Source of the DNA: Gammaproteobacteria bacterium RIFOXYD12_FULL_61_37
GTDB lineage: Bacteria > Pseudomonadota > Gammaproteobacteria > Chromatiales > Chromatiaceae
Reading direction: 5' to 3'
Length of the DNA stretch: 58,060 nucleotides
Assembly (NCBI GenBank): GCA_001801995.1
Contig: MGZB01000007.1
Span: forward strand, 1 to 58,060
Below the pieces are notes generated by a model. It ran no database searches, was not told the origin of the DNA, and saw nothing but the letters and a program-made list of their open reading frames with translations. Numbering within the stretch: position 1 is the first letter of the stretch; every line of letters begins with the position of its first letter. Shown piece by piece: positions 8,550-16,128 of this stretch. A program made the translations under genes and the position numbers.

Positions 8550-9394
8550 AACTACTGCTGTTGCTGTTTTGTATCGGCGGCACAACCTGGGCGCTCGCCG
8601 GGGATTGTGCCCGTGCCGCCCGGCTGGACGAGAAGGCACAGGCCCTCGCCGATCCGCAGGCCAAGGCCGCCTTGCTGGCCGAGGCCCTGGCCCTCTGCCC
8701 CGACGCCAACATCGGCTACCGTCTGGCCGTCGCCCGTCTGGAAGCGAACGATACCCAAGGCGCCCTCGCGGCCCTGGCCCAGGCGCGGGAGTCTCTGGAC
8801 ACCAGCAGGCCCGGCGCCAAACGGTTACTGGCCGCCATCGAGGGCCGGCGTTCTCAGGCCTATCTCCAGCAGGAGGACATCCCCCTGGCCCTGGCCCATA
8901 TCGAAGCGGCCATCGACACCGAGGGCTCCGGCGAATTGAGCTGGCTCTGGCAGGTCCGCAAGGCGGTGGATCTCCACCCCCAGCGCCGACAACTGGCCCA
9001 GGGCGACATCAGCCGCTCCCTGGTTGCCAGCCGTTCCATCGGCGCCGTGCAGCGCATCGACCTTTACATCCTCTTCGACACCGATCAGGACCGCCCCAAT
9101 GCCGAGGGCATGGCCCAGGCCCGCGAACTGGGCAAGGCTCTGGCGGGACAGACCGGTGCCATGGGCAAGGCCCTGATCATCGGCCACACCGACAGGCGCG
9201 GCGGCGACGCCTACAACGACGACCTCTCCCGCCGCCGGGCCGAACAGGTGACGGCCCTCATCGGCCAGTGGCACCCGGAACTCCAGGGCAAGCTCAAGGC
9301 CAAGGGTAAGGGCGAGACCCAGCCCCGCCATCCTGGCGACAGCGACGAAGACTACCGCCTCAACCGCCGGGTCGAAGTGCAGTTGATCCAGTGA
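8537..9394 (+). CDS. Exported OmpA-family protein with helical repeat N-terminus
   Basis: 285 aa. A signal peptide (about 1-22) is followed by an Ala/Leu-rich TPR-like helical region (about 25-145) and a C-terminal OmpA-like peptidoglycan-binding domain (about 170-285). The OmpA domain shows GHTDRRG, NDDLSRRRAEQV and LNRRVEV, the usual signature. It overlaps the end of the EF-hand caspase gene by 13 bp, so the two are translationally linked. It probably tethers the caspase complex to the cell wall while the TPR-like part binds a partner; this is inferred from domain type and position. Confidence 0.85.
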   Translation: MSPIKLLLLLFCIGGTTWALAGDCARAARLDEKAQALADPQAKAALLAEALALCPDANIGYRLAVARLEANDTQGALAALAQARESLDTSRPGAKRLLAAIEGRRSQAYLQQEDIPLALAHIEAAIDTEGSGELSWLWQVRKAVDLHPQRRQLAQGDISRSLVASRSIGAVQRIDLYILFDTDQDRPNAEGMAQARELGKALAGQTGAMGKALIIGHTDRRGGDAYNDDLSRRRAEQVTALIGQWHPELQGKLKAKGKGETQPRHPGDSDEDYRLNRRVEVQLIQ

Positions 9395-9535
9395 CTGTCC
9401 CGCCTCGCTCGCTAAAATCAGCCATGCATATGCCTGACGGCTGGGCTATTTTTGAGTTGAGGGGCTGGTGAAGATTCTGCGTAATAATTCCAATCATTCC
9501 CCCCTGAGGGGGCCTCAAACCAGCAAGGTGTAACG

Positions 9536-10048
9536 ATGAAACCGCTAATCCAATTTCTGATGGCTGGAACACTGGCTTGCGCACCCGCTGGAGCGGTCTT
9601 TTGCGCTGAGGGCACCGATGCCCCCACGGCTGAAATCCATCGGGGCATCCTCATCGCGCAAGCGGGCAGCGTCGGAGGGACCATCGGCCGCGGCAGCAGG
9701 GACCTGAGCGGGGGGGCCGTCAAACCACGGGAAGAACCGAGGGCAAAACCGCCGCGTCCCAGAAGCGAGGGCGTCAGCCAAGCCCGGAAGCCGCCTTCCG
9801 GCGGGTCATGCTCCGGGGTTGCGGGGACATGGAGCAGTTGGGCCGCCGGGCTTTTCGGCAAGGGAGACACCCGCTTTTCCGCAGGTGGCGTCATGACCCA
9901 TAGCAGTGGTTTCAAGGGCTGGTGGCGCTGCAATAACGGAGTGATCAGCGTCAAATGGAATCATGACCGGAATATTTACCAGCTCAGGAAGTCGCCCGAC
10001 GGAAGGCAACTTGTCAATCCCGACGGCAGCCCAGGATTCAAACGCTGA
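9536..10048 (+). CDS. Small secreted protein of unknown function
   Basis: 170 aa with a signal peptide (about 1-24). After it comes a Gly-rich motif (IAQAGSVGGTIGRG), then a basic, proline-rich linker (about 60-92) and a compact C-terminal domain rich in Trp and Gly (GTWSSWAAGLFG, FKGWWRC, VSVKW-like strands) with two Cys. The ending resembles small beta-rich secreted domains, but I do not recognise the family. It lies between the OmpA gene (141 bp gap) and the third caspase gene (35 bp gap), on the same strand, so it is probably part of the same unit. It could be a substrate, inhibitor or adaptor of the caspases. Confidence 0.65.
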   Translation: MKPLIQFLMAGTLACAPAGAVFCAEGTDAPTAEIHRGILIAQAGSVGGTIGRGSRDLSGGAVKPREEPRAKPPRPRSEGVSQARKPPSGGSCSGVAGTWSSWAAGLFGKGDTRFSAGGVMTHSSGFKGWWRCNNGVISVKWNHDRNIYQLRKSPDGRQLVNPDGSPGFKR

Positions 10049-10083
10049 ATCTGGGCCTGACCGGCAGCCTCTGAGGGTCTCGC

Positions 10084-11583
10084 ATGCGATGTGGCCGTTG
10101 CCGATTGTTCGCGTTATTTGTTGCCTTGGCAGTCCTTGCCGCTCCGGCCGCTGCTGAGAGGCGCATTGCGCTGGTCATAGGAAACGCGACCTACCTGCAT
10201 CAATCGAAACTGCCCAATCCCGCGCGTGACGCCAAATCCGTCGCGGAGAAACTGGAGCAGCTTGGATTTTCCACGGTCTGGCTTGAACAGGATCTGAACC
10301 GCGACGAACTGCGCCGCAAGCTTATAGATTTCGGTGATGAAGCGGCCAGCGCCGACTGGGCATTGCTCTACTACGCGGGCCACGGCATCGAGATCGGCGG
10401 AACAAATTACCTGATCCCGGTCGATGCCGAACTCAAGCGCGACAAGCTTGTGCGCATAGAGGCGGTGCCCCTTTCCGAGGTGATGGAAGCCGTCGAAAGC
10501 GCGAAGCAACTGCGCCTGGTCATTCTCGATGCCTGCCGCAACAATCCCTTCATCCCCGGCATGATGCGTTCGGGTGATGTCTCCCGTGCGGCCGGACGCG
10601 GCTTGGCGCGTGTCGAGCCCAACAAGGGCACGCTGGTTGCCTATGCCGCCCGCGACGGACAACTGGCTGCGGACGGGTCCGGCGATAACAGCCCCTATGT
10701 GTCGGCGCTGTTGAAACACATGGGCACACCGGGGCTGGAGATCTCGCTCATGTTCCGGCGGGTACGGGATGCCGTGCTGGAAGAGACCGGCGGCGGCCAG
10801 GAGCCCTTCACTTACGGCTCGCTCCCCGGCGTCGAATATTATTTCAACCCCGGACAAGGAGAGGCGCCGGAACCGGCCGCCCATTCGGCAGCGCCGGACC
10901 GGGATGAAATTGTCTGGGCCGGTATCGTCAATTCCCAGGAACGCCAGGATTTTGCCTTCTACCTGCGCCAGTTTCCGGATGGCAAATATGCCGCCGAGGC
11001 CAAGGCCAGGCTCGATACCCTTCCCGATACCGCCCAGTCCGGCCCGGTGGCCGATCCGAAAGACGCCACCCTGGTTACCGATTCCACCCTCATCAAAGAA
11101 ATGCAGGAACGTCTGTTCGAGCTCAACTACGAACCAGGCCAGGCCGATGGACGCCTGGGCTCCCTCACGGTACAGGCAGTCCGTGATCTTCAGACAGACA
11201 TCAACCTCCCATCCGATGGGTTATTGACACTCGGCCTGGTCAAACGGCTGCGGGCGGCCGGCTCGCTGAAGCCCTGGGGCGCCATCCTTTACGCACCGGC
11301 AACCGGTGGCTGGGGCATGGCCTGGGGCGAAGAGACGAGGTCACAGGCGATAGCCGCCGCGCGGAAATCCTGCGGCGGTCTCTGCGACAAGGAGCTGACA
11401 TTCTTCAAAGGCTGGTGCGGCGCCTTTGCCCACGCCCCGGACGGCTGGGCACTATCGTCGCGCGACGGCATAAAACAGGCGCAGGAACAGGCGCTCGCCC
11501 GCTGCCGGGCGCAGTCCTCCCGATGCAAACTCCACGCCTCGGTATGCGCCGACGGTTCCGACCAGTTCGTTTCTGCGGAATAA
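10084..11583 (+). CDS. Exported caspase-like protein with peptidoglycan-binding and DUF4189 domains
   Basis: 499 aa. A signal peptide (about 1-24, PAAA) precedes a caspase domain beginning RIALVIGNATY. The catalytic pair is His100 (YYAGHG) and Cys151 (ILDACRNNPF), the alternative DACRNNP subtype rather than the DxCxSG type of the first two caspases. After a linker comes a peptidoglycan-binding-1-like helical domain (about 336-392, with MQERLFELNYEPGQADGRLG). The C-terminal DUF4189 domain (about 397-495) has several Cys (SCGGLC, WCGAF, RC...C) likely in disulfides. DUF4189 is found in secreted cysteine-rich proteins. The architecture suggests a protease held at the cell wall. Confidence 0.87.
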   Translation: MRCGRCRLFALFVALAVLAAPAAAERRIALVIGNATYLHQSKLPNPARDAKSVAEKLEQLGFSTVWLEQDLNRDELRRKLIDFGDEAASADWALLYYAGHGIEIGGTNYLIPVDAELKRDKLVRIEAVPLSEVMEAVESAKQLRLVILDACRNNPFIPGMMRSGDVSRAAGRGLARVEPNKGTLVAYAARDGQLAADGSGDNSPYVSALLKHMGTPGLEISLMFRRVRDAVLEETGGGQEPFTYGSLPGVEYYFNPGQGEAPEPAAHSAAPDRDEIVWAGIVNSQERQDFAFYLRQFPDGKYAAEAKARLDTLPDTAQSGPVADPKDATLVTDSTLIKEMQERLFELNYEPGQADGRLGSLTVQAVRDLQTDINLPSDGLLTLGLVKRLRAAGSLKPWGAILYAPATGGWGMAWGEETRSQAIAAARKSCGGLCDKELTFFKGWCGAFAHAPDGWALSSRDGIKQAQEQALARCRAQSSRCKLHASVCADGSDQFVSAE

Positions 11584-11613
11584 CCCCCCGCTCCACGGCA
11601 TCCTCAGATCCAA

Positions 11614-13089
11614 CTATTGGCCAACCAATTCAATGACATCTATGTCCGACTCACAAAGCGGCTTGGGGAAGGTCATTAGGTAACGGGTCTTTCCAATACG
11701 GCGCAAGAGGGCCACCTCATTGCGGTGCTCGTTGCAACTGTCGTTCGGTCCCGGCTCATTGAGGACATACCCTGGGCTCTGCTCATCGGAGAAATACAAG
11801 GCGCCGAGATAGATCATCTCATCGGCATGCCAGGGATAGAGCTTGCCGCTGGTGCGTTGGGAGCCGGTGATCTTCTCGAACAGCAGTTGCTCGCCCTCTG
11901 CGCGGATGCGGCACTTGAACCAGTCATAGATCACCAAGGGGGGTGAACCACCGCCGGCCTTTAGGGTGCGGCAGCGATAGGTCCCCGCCAGGGCCTGGCT
12001 TTCCAGGGGCAGGCTCGGGCCTTCGGCCAACTCCTTGACCAGCTTCTTCTCGGCGGCTGTCAGGCCGGTCATCTGCGCCTTGGCCGTGGCCCAGGCCCCC
12101 TGCAATGATTCGATTCGGCGCCTATCGAATGCGGTACTCAAGCCGGCCCAGGCGCCCTCTTTTTGCGCCGGCTCTTGCTCTGCTGGAGGCGATGACGCCT
12201 GTTCCAGGCGGGCCAACTGCCCTTCGGCCGCCACCTTGAACCGCCCCTGGGGATATTGGCGCAAGTAGTCGCGGAAGCAGCCGGCTCTGCCGCAGCGTTC
12301 CATCGATTGCCAGACGGCCAGTTCCGCGTCCGGCGGCGGGGGTGGCTGGGTCTGGCCGTCGAAGGCGAACTGGCCGAGGATCACCCCTTCCTGCCAGGGG
12401 GTCTGCCTGCCGCCGGTGGCTTGATGGACCTGGCGCGCGGTCTCCTTGAAGACCTGCTCGACGCCGAGGCCGGGGCTGTCCATGGATGCCAGCAGCTTTT
12501 CGGTGAAGACGCCGTTGCGCCCCTCCCCGTCCACCGCCACCTGACCCGGCTCGGTGGCGTAGAGGATCAGGGTGCCGGTGGCTGGGCTGACTCGCGCCAG
12601 ACCGCGCTGGCCGCTACGGAAACTACGGCTGTAAGGGTTGTTGCGGCAGGCGTCGAGCACCACCAGGTTGAGGTCGTTGCCGGCCCGCTTCATTCCATCC
12701 ACTACCCGGCCCAGGCTCACCGCCTCGTAGCGCACCTCTTCCTCGGTCTGGATATCGGCATCCACCGGCGCCAGGTAGTTTTCACCGTCCACTTGCAAGC
12801 CGTGTCCGGCGAAGTAGAACAGGCCGACATCGCCCTGTCCCAGTTGGCGGGTGAATTCGCGCACGGCCTTTTCGATCTCTTTCTGGCCCGCGTTGGTGAG
12901 GGTGGTGACGCCGAAACCCTTGGCCTCCAGCTTGGCCGTCATGTCGGCAGCGTCGTTGACCGGGTTTTTCAAGGGCGCGCCGGCATAGGCACCGTTGCCG
13001 ATCACCAGGGCCAGGCGCTGGCCGGCCCAGCAGGGGACCGACAGCAACAGGAATAAGGGCAAGAGCAGAATTTTTCTTTGCTGGCGCAC
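11614..13089 (-). CDS. Exported caspase-like protein, convergent with the caspase cluster
   Basis: 491 aa from a GTG at 13089. The frame is open to 13332, but that extension overlaps the LysR gene, lacks an export signal and is compositionally unlike a protein N-terminus. The GTG is preceded by GGGGGAAA and leads directly into a signal peptide (about 6-22, PCWA). The caspase domain starts RLALVIGNGAY with His96 (YFAGHG) and Cys148 (VLDACRNNPY). The C-terminal half carries a Gln/Ala-rich helical stretch and an uncharacterised domain with a few Cys. Only 30 bp separate its stop from that of the third caspase. It resembles that protein more closely than the first two. Confidence 0.84.
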   Translation of the reverse strand: MRQQRKILLLPLFLLLSVPCWAGQRLALVIGNGAYAGAPLKNPVNDAADMTAKLEAKGFGVTTLTNAGQKEIEKAVREFTRQLGQGDVGLFYFAGHGLQVDGENYLAPVDADIQTEEEVRYEAVSLGRVVDGMKRAGNDLNLVVLDACRNNPYSRSFRSGQRGLARVSPATGTLILYATEPGQVAVDGEGRNGVFTEKLLASMDSPGLGVEQVFKETARQVHQATGGRQTPWQEGVILGQFAFDGQTQPPPPPDAELAVWQSMERCGRAGCFRDYLRQYPQGRFKVAAEGQLARLEQASSPPAEQEPAQKEGAWAGLSTAFDRRRIESLQGAWATAKAQMTGLTAAEKKLVKELAEGPSLPLESQALAGTYRCRTLKAGGGSPPLVIYDWFKCRIRAEGEQLLFEKITGSQRTSGKLYPWHADEMIYLGALYFSDEQSPGYVLNEPGPNDSCNEHRNEVALLRRIGKTRYLMTFPKPLCESDIDVIELVGQ

Positions 13090-13180
13090 GGCTGGTTTCC
13101 CCCGGTTTTTTTGCAACTGTAGCGAAGGGGCTTGAGGTGGTTCAAGCGTTGCGAAGCCTGCGTAAGAATAAGGTTTCGTT

Positions 13181-14065
13181 TCATGAAGTCTGTCCCAGGC
13201 GCTCGCGCAAGAACTCGATAAACCGCTGCGTCTTCGCCGGTAGCAGGCGCGTCTCGGTGATGGCGTAGACGGGAACGGGCGTGGCCTGCCACTGTGGCAA
13301 TACTCGACGCAGCCGCCCGGCAGCCAGGTCATCGGCGGCGATTTCGTCGGCCAGCACAGCGATACCGAGGTCGAGCGTCGCCAGACGCTTGATCATGCCG
13401 ACGCTGTTGAGCAGGAACCGCCCGCCGACTGCAACCTCCATCGTTTCGGCTTCACGGTGCAGCGTCCACATGTCGGACTTCGCCGCGCGGAAACGCAGAC
13501 ACTCATGCCGGGCCAGGTCAGTGGGTTGACGCGGTTCTCCGGAAAGTTCGAGATAACGCGGCGAGGCATAAAGGTAGCGGGGCAGGCGAGCGAGCTGACG
13601 CGCAACCAGGCATGAATCCTCCAGTTCTCCCATACGGACCGCCACGTCGAACGGTTCTGCCACCAGATCGACCACCCTCGGCGTAAGGTCAAAATCGAAG
13701 GTAATGCCGGGATAACGGCGGGCAAATTCGGCGATCAGCGGCGCCAGGAAGATATTGGCGAAATCTACCGACAAGGAGGCGCGCAACACGCCACTCGGCT
13801 GGGCCAGCATCTCGCCCAGTTGCTCGTGCGCAAGCCGCGCCTCATCGACGATGCGCTTGCAGCGCTCGAAATAAATCTGGCCGGCCTCGGTCAATTCGAT
13901 CCTGCGCGTGGTCCGGTGGAGGAGGCGCAGCCCGATTGCTTTCTCCAGGCCGCTGATCCGGCGCGACAGCGTCGAGTTAGGGATGCCGATCGTCTCGGCC
14001 GCACGGCGAAAACTCATGACTTTGACGACCTCGACAAACAAGGCCATGTCGTTCAGTAACTCCAC
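13181..14065 (-). CDS. LysR-family transcriptional regulator
   Basis: 294 aa. The N-terminal winged helix-turn-helix (about 8-65) shows SFRRAAETIGIPNSTLSRRISGLE, typical of the PecT/CrgA-like LysR subgroup, followed by the effector-binding domain (about 90-290). It is transcribed divergently from the Old Yellow Enzyme gene at 14171, a frequent pairing in which the regulator controls the reductase in response to electrophiles. The intergenic space contains a GATAAAT/ATTTATC inverted repeat suitable as its operator. The effector is unknown. Confidence 0.9.
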   Translation of the reverse strand: MELLNDMALFVEVVKVMSFRRAAETIGIPNSTLSRRISGLEKAIGLRLLHRTTRRIELTEAGQIYFERCKRIVDEARLAHEQLGEMLAQPSGVLRASLSVDFANIFLAPLIAEFARRYPGITFDFDLTPRVVDLVAEPFDVAVRMGELEDSCLVARQLARLPRYLYASPRYLELSGEPRQPTDLARHECLRFRAAKSDMWTLHREAETMEVAVGGRFLLNSVGMIKRLATLDLGIAVLADEIAADDLAAGRLRRVLPQWQATPVPVYAITETRLLPAKTQRFIEFLRERLGQTS

Positions 14066-14088
14066 CTTGATTGCTCCGAGAATGGATC

Positions 14089-14115
14089 GATAAATTCCAT
14101 TTTGCCGTATTTATC
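14089..14115. promoter_or_regulatory. Candidate LysR operator between divergent genes
   Basis: GATAAAT (14089-14095) and ATTTATC (14109-14115) form a perfect inverted repeat with a 13-bp spacer, centred in the 105-bp space between the lysR-type gene and the reductase gene. LysR regulators usually bind T-N11-A dyads of this kind. Assignment to this regulator is by position only. Confidence 0.5.
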
Positions 14116-14170
14116 CCAAATTCGTATTAGTGGATGATCGCTCCATCGCTTTAACACCGAGGAGTACAGC

Positions 14171-15241
14171 ATGAATGCGCTATTCACCCCTGTCCGCGTT
14201 GGCCGCCATACCCTGCCCAACCGCCTGATCATGGCGCCGATGACCCGTTCGCGCGCCGACGATGACGGCGTGCCGGGTGATCTGGTGGCCTCCTACTACG
14301 CCCAGCGCGCCGGCGCCGGGCTCATCATCAGCGAGGGGGTCTACCCCGCCGCAATGGGCAAGGGTTATGTACGCACGCCGGGTATCGAAACCGATGCTCA
14401 AGTGGCCGCCTGGGAGAAGGTGACCGAAGCCGTGCATGCCCGTGGCGGTCGCATTTTTATGCAGTTGATGCATTGCGGACGCATCTCGCACCCGACGCTG
14501 CTGCCGGCGGGAGCGCTCCCGTTGGCGCCGTCTGCCATCAAGCCGAGCGGCCAGACTTGGACGAACAGTGGCATGCAGGATTTTGTCACCCCCAGCGAAA
14601 TGAGCGCGTCCGATATTACCCGCGTCGTAGAGGACTACCGCATGGCGACGCGCCGGGCCCTTGCGGCCGGTTTCGATGGGGTGGAGTTGCATGCCGCTTC
14701 GGGCTATTTGCCGGAGCAGTTTCTGTCGTCAGGCAGCAATCAGCGCCAGGACGACTACGGCGGCTCGGCCGCCAACCGCGCCCGCTTCGTGCTGGAAGTG
14801 TTGGCAGCCATGGTGGCGGAAGCCGGCGGCGACCGCGTCGGCATCAAGATTTCGCCGGAGATGGGTTTCAACGACATCGTCGATGCCGCACCGCAGGAAA
14901 CCTACACCTATTTGGTCGAGCGGCTGCGCGAGTTCAGGCTTGCCTACCTGCACGTCGCCCTGTTTGGCACCGGCACCGACTACCACGCACTGCTTCGGCC
15001 GCGTTTCGACGGCGCCTACCTGATCGGCGGCGGTCTCGACCAAGCCGCCGCCGAGGCCCTGCTGACCGATGGCCGGGCCGACGCCACGGTGTTCGGCAGC
15101 GCCTTCCTCGCCAACCCGGACCTGCCCGAGCGGTTCCGCCAGGGTGCGGCGCTCAATATCCCGGACAAGGCGACCTTCTACACTCCTGGCGCGAAGGGCT
15201 ACACCGACTACCCCGCCTTGAGCGCGACCGGGATTGCATAG
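14171..15241 (+). CDS. Old Yellow Enzyme-family alkene (ene) reductase
   Basis: 356 aa FMN-dependent oxidoreductase, N-ethylmaleimide-reductase-like, expected to reduce electrophilic alkenes or nitro compounds with NAD(P)H. Visible landmarks: LPNRLIMAPMTRSRA near the N-terminus, the substrate-anchoring His174 in VELHAASGYL, proton-donor Tyr179, and the conserved YGGSAANRARF. The usual second substrate ligand after the His (Asn or His three residues on) is Ser177 here. An AGGAG lies 8 bp before the ATG. Divergent LysR gene upstream; a strong terminator follows at 15271. Confidence 0.92.
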   Translation: MNALFTPVRVGRHTLPNRLIMAPMTRSRADDDGVPGDLVASYYAQRAGAGLIISEGVYPAAMGKGYVRTPGIETDAQVAAWEKVTEAVHARGGRIFMQLMHCGRISHPTLLPAGALPLAPSAIKPSGQTWTNSGMQDFVTPSEMSASDITRVVEDYRMATRRALAAGFDGVELHAASGYLPEQFLSSGSNQRQDDYGGSAANRARFVLEVLAAMVAEAGGDRVGIKISPEMGFNDIVDAAPQETYTYLVERLREFRLAYLHVALFGTGTDYHALLRPRFDGAYLIGGGLDQAAAEALLTDGRADATVFGSAFLANPDLPERFRQGAALNIPDKATFYTPGAKGYTDYPALSATGIA

Positions 15242-15270
15242 GAGTACGGCTTCGCTATTTTCGCTAAAAA

Positions 15271-15298
15271 AACCCGGCAACCGCCTGGTTGCCGGGTT
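15271..15298 (+). terminator. Rho-independent terminator after the ene-reductase
   Basis: AACCCGGCAACC and GGTTGCCGGGTT form a perfect 12-bp stem with a GCCT loop, flanked by an A-run before and a T-run after, so it can act in both directions. Its right half is shared with the duplicated soxA 3' flank described at 15285-15417. Confidence 0.9.
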
Positions 15299-15417
15299 TT
15301 TTAGCGGTCCCCATACATCCTGATCAGTACCGCACAGCGGGCGTTTCTATCTTCAGTCCGTTGCCACGGGCATTGAGACCCAGGCTGGTCACTTTGCCGC
15401 TGCCCGGACGACAGGCG
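15285..15417 (-). pseudogene. Duplicated, internally deleted fragment of the soxA 3' end
   Basis: This stretch repeats the end of soxA and its downstream flank (16091-16298) almost base for base, starting at CTGGTTGCCGGGTTTT and including the soxA stop region at 15324-15326. It lacks about 84 bp corresponding to 16183-16267, then resumes at CCCAGGCTGGTCAC and fades out near 15417. It has no start and no haem motif, so it is a relic. It forms a direct repeat with the real soxA end, and the toxin-antitoxin pair lies exactly between the two copies. Confidence 0.85.
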
Positions 15418-15472
15418 TAAAATGGCGAGACGCGCTAGAATCACCTAGTGAACTTTGAATGGAACTGCGATC

Positions 15473-15700
15473 ATGAACACACAACTCTTACAGCAAGCAA
15501 GTGTGCTTGATGTTGACGAGCAGATCGAGTTGGTTGAAGCCATCTGGGATGGCATCGTTAGCCGCTGCGCTGCGCCATCTTTGACAGAAACACAGAAATT
15601 GGAACTTGACCGCCGTCTCGCAGACCATCTGGCGAATCCTGACGATGTGGTTCCTTGGGATGAAGTAAAAGCTGCTGCTCTTGCCAAAATCGGGCAATGA
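15473..15700 (+). CDS. Addiction module antitoxin (CHP02574 type)
   Basis: 75 aa. The sequence, with VDEQIELVEAIWDGI near the N-terminus and WDEVKAAAL near the C-terminus, matches the small putative addiction-module component family TIGR02574 that pairs with RelE/ParE toxins. ATG 15473 is chosen over an in-frame TTG at 15455 as the more usual start. It overlaps the toxin start by 4 bp (ATGA), the standard antitoxin-toxin coupling. Expected to neutralise the downstream toxin and autoregulate the pair. The pair sits between direct repeats of the soxA end. Confidence 0.85.
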   Translation: MNTQLLQQASVLDVDEQIELVEAIWDGIVSRCAAPSLTETQKLELDRRLADHLANPDDVVPWDEVKAAALAKIGQ

Positions 15701-15993
15701 GACTACCAATCACTTTTCATCGCGCCGCCAGCGCCGAGTTCATCGAAGCAAGTGCATGGTATGAAAGCAAGCGACTTGGCCTTGCTCTTGAGTTCATGGC
15801 TGAGATTGACCGTTGCGTATCGCTTGCATCTGAACACCCTCTCCAGTTTGCCGTTATTCGCGAGGACATTCGGCGTGTCGTCGCCAATCGTTTTCCATAC
15901 AGTGTTTATTTTCGTGCGGAGAAATATCGCATTGTTGTCTTGGCGGTATTCCATGGCAACAGAGATCCCGCTATTTGGCTGGCCAGAGCCTAA
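15697..15993 (+). CDS. RelE/ParE-family toxin
   Basis: 98 aa. Features of the ParE fold are visible: an N-terminal helix region with AAEF-like AASAEFIEASAWYE, then FPYSVYFRAEKYRIVVLAVFHGNRDP, which corresponds to the conserved beta-strand core and C-terminal segment. Length is typical. ParE members poison DNA gyrase and RelE members cleave mRNA; the AWYE/FPY/HGNRDP pattern is commoner in ParE. It overlaps the antitoxin by 4 bp. No frame damage is seen. Confidence 0.87.
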   Translation: MRLPITFHRAASAEFIEASAWYESKRLGLALEFMAEIDRCVSLASEHPLQFAVIREDIRRVVANRFPYSVYFRAEKYRIVVLAVFHGNRDPAIWLARA

Positions 15994-16021
15994 CCCCAAT
16001 GCCATTAAGTTAAGCATGTAG

Positions 16022-16039
16022 GGGCGAATTCATTCGCCC
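16022..16039. repeat. Palindromic hairpin after the toxin gene
   Basis: GGGCGAAT-TC-ATTCGCCC is a perfect 8-bp stem, followed some 35 bp later by a third half-site GGGCGAAT (16064-16071). It has the look of a dispersed REP-like palindrome and may also end transcription from the toxin gene. Confidence 0.55.
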
Positions 16040-16072
16040 TGTGCCTTGAACAAACCCTTGTTCTGGGCGAAT

Positions 16073-16100
16073 AAAAACGTCCGGCACCCCTGGTTGCCGG
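16073..16100 (-). terminator. Rho-independent terminator after soxA
   Basis: Read on the minus strand after the soxA stop, CCGGCA and TGCCGG form a stem with an 8-nt loop, followed by ACG and a run of five T. It is suitably placed to end the nif-sox transcript. Confidence 0.7.
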
Positions 16101-16128
16101 GTTTTATAGCGGTCCCCATACTTCCTGA

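Noticed and set aside
3997-13089. Caspase cluster as a known anti-phage system (for example gasdermin or CRISPR-caspase types)
   Set aside because: All proteins carry signal peptides, and no gasdermin, nucleotide cyclase, STAND ATPase or CRISPR gene is nearby, so a cytoplasmic defence system is unlikely.
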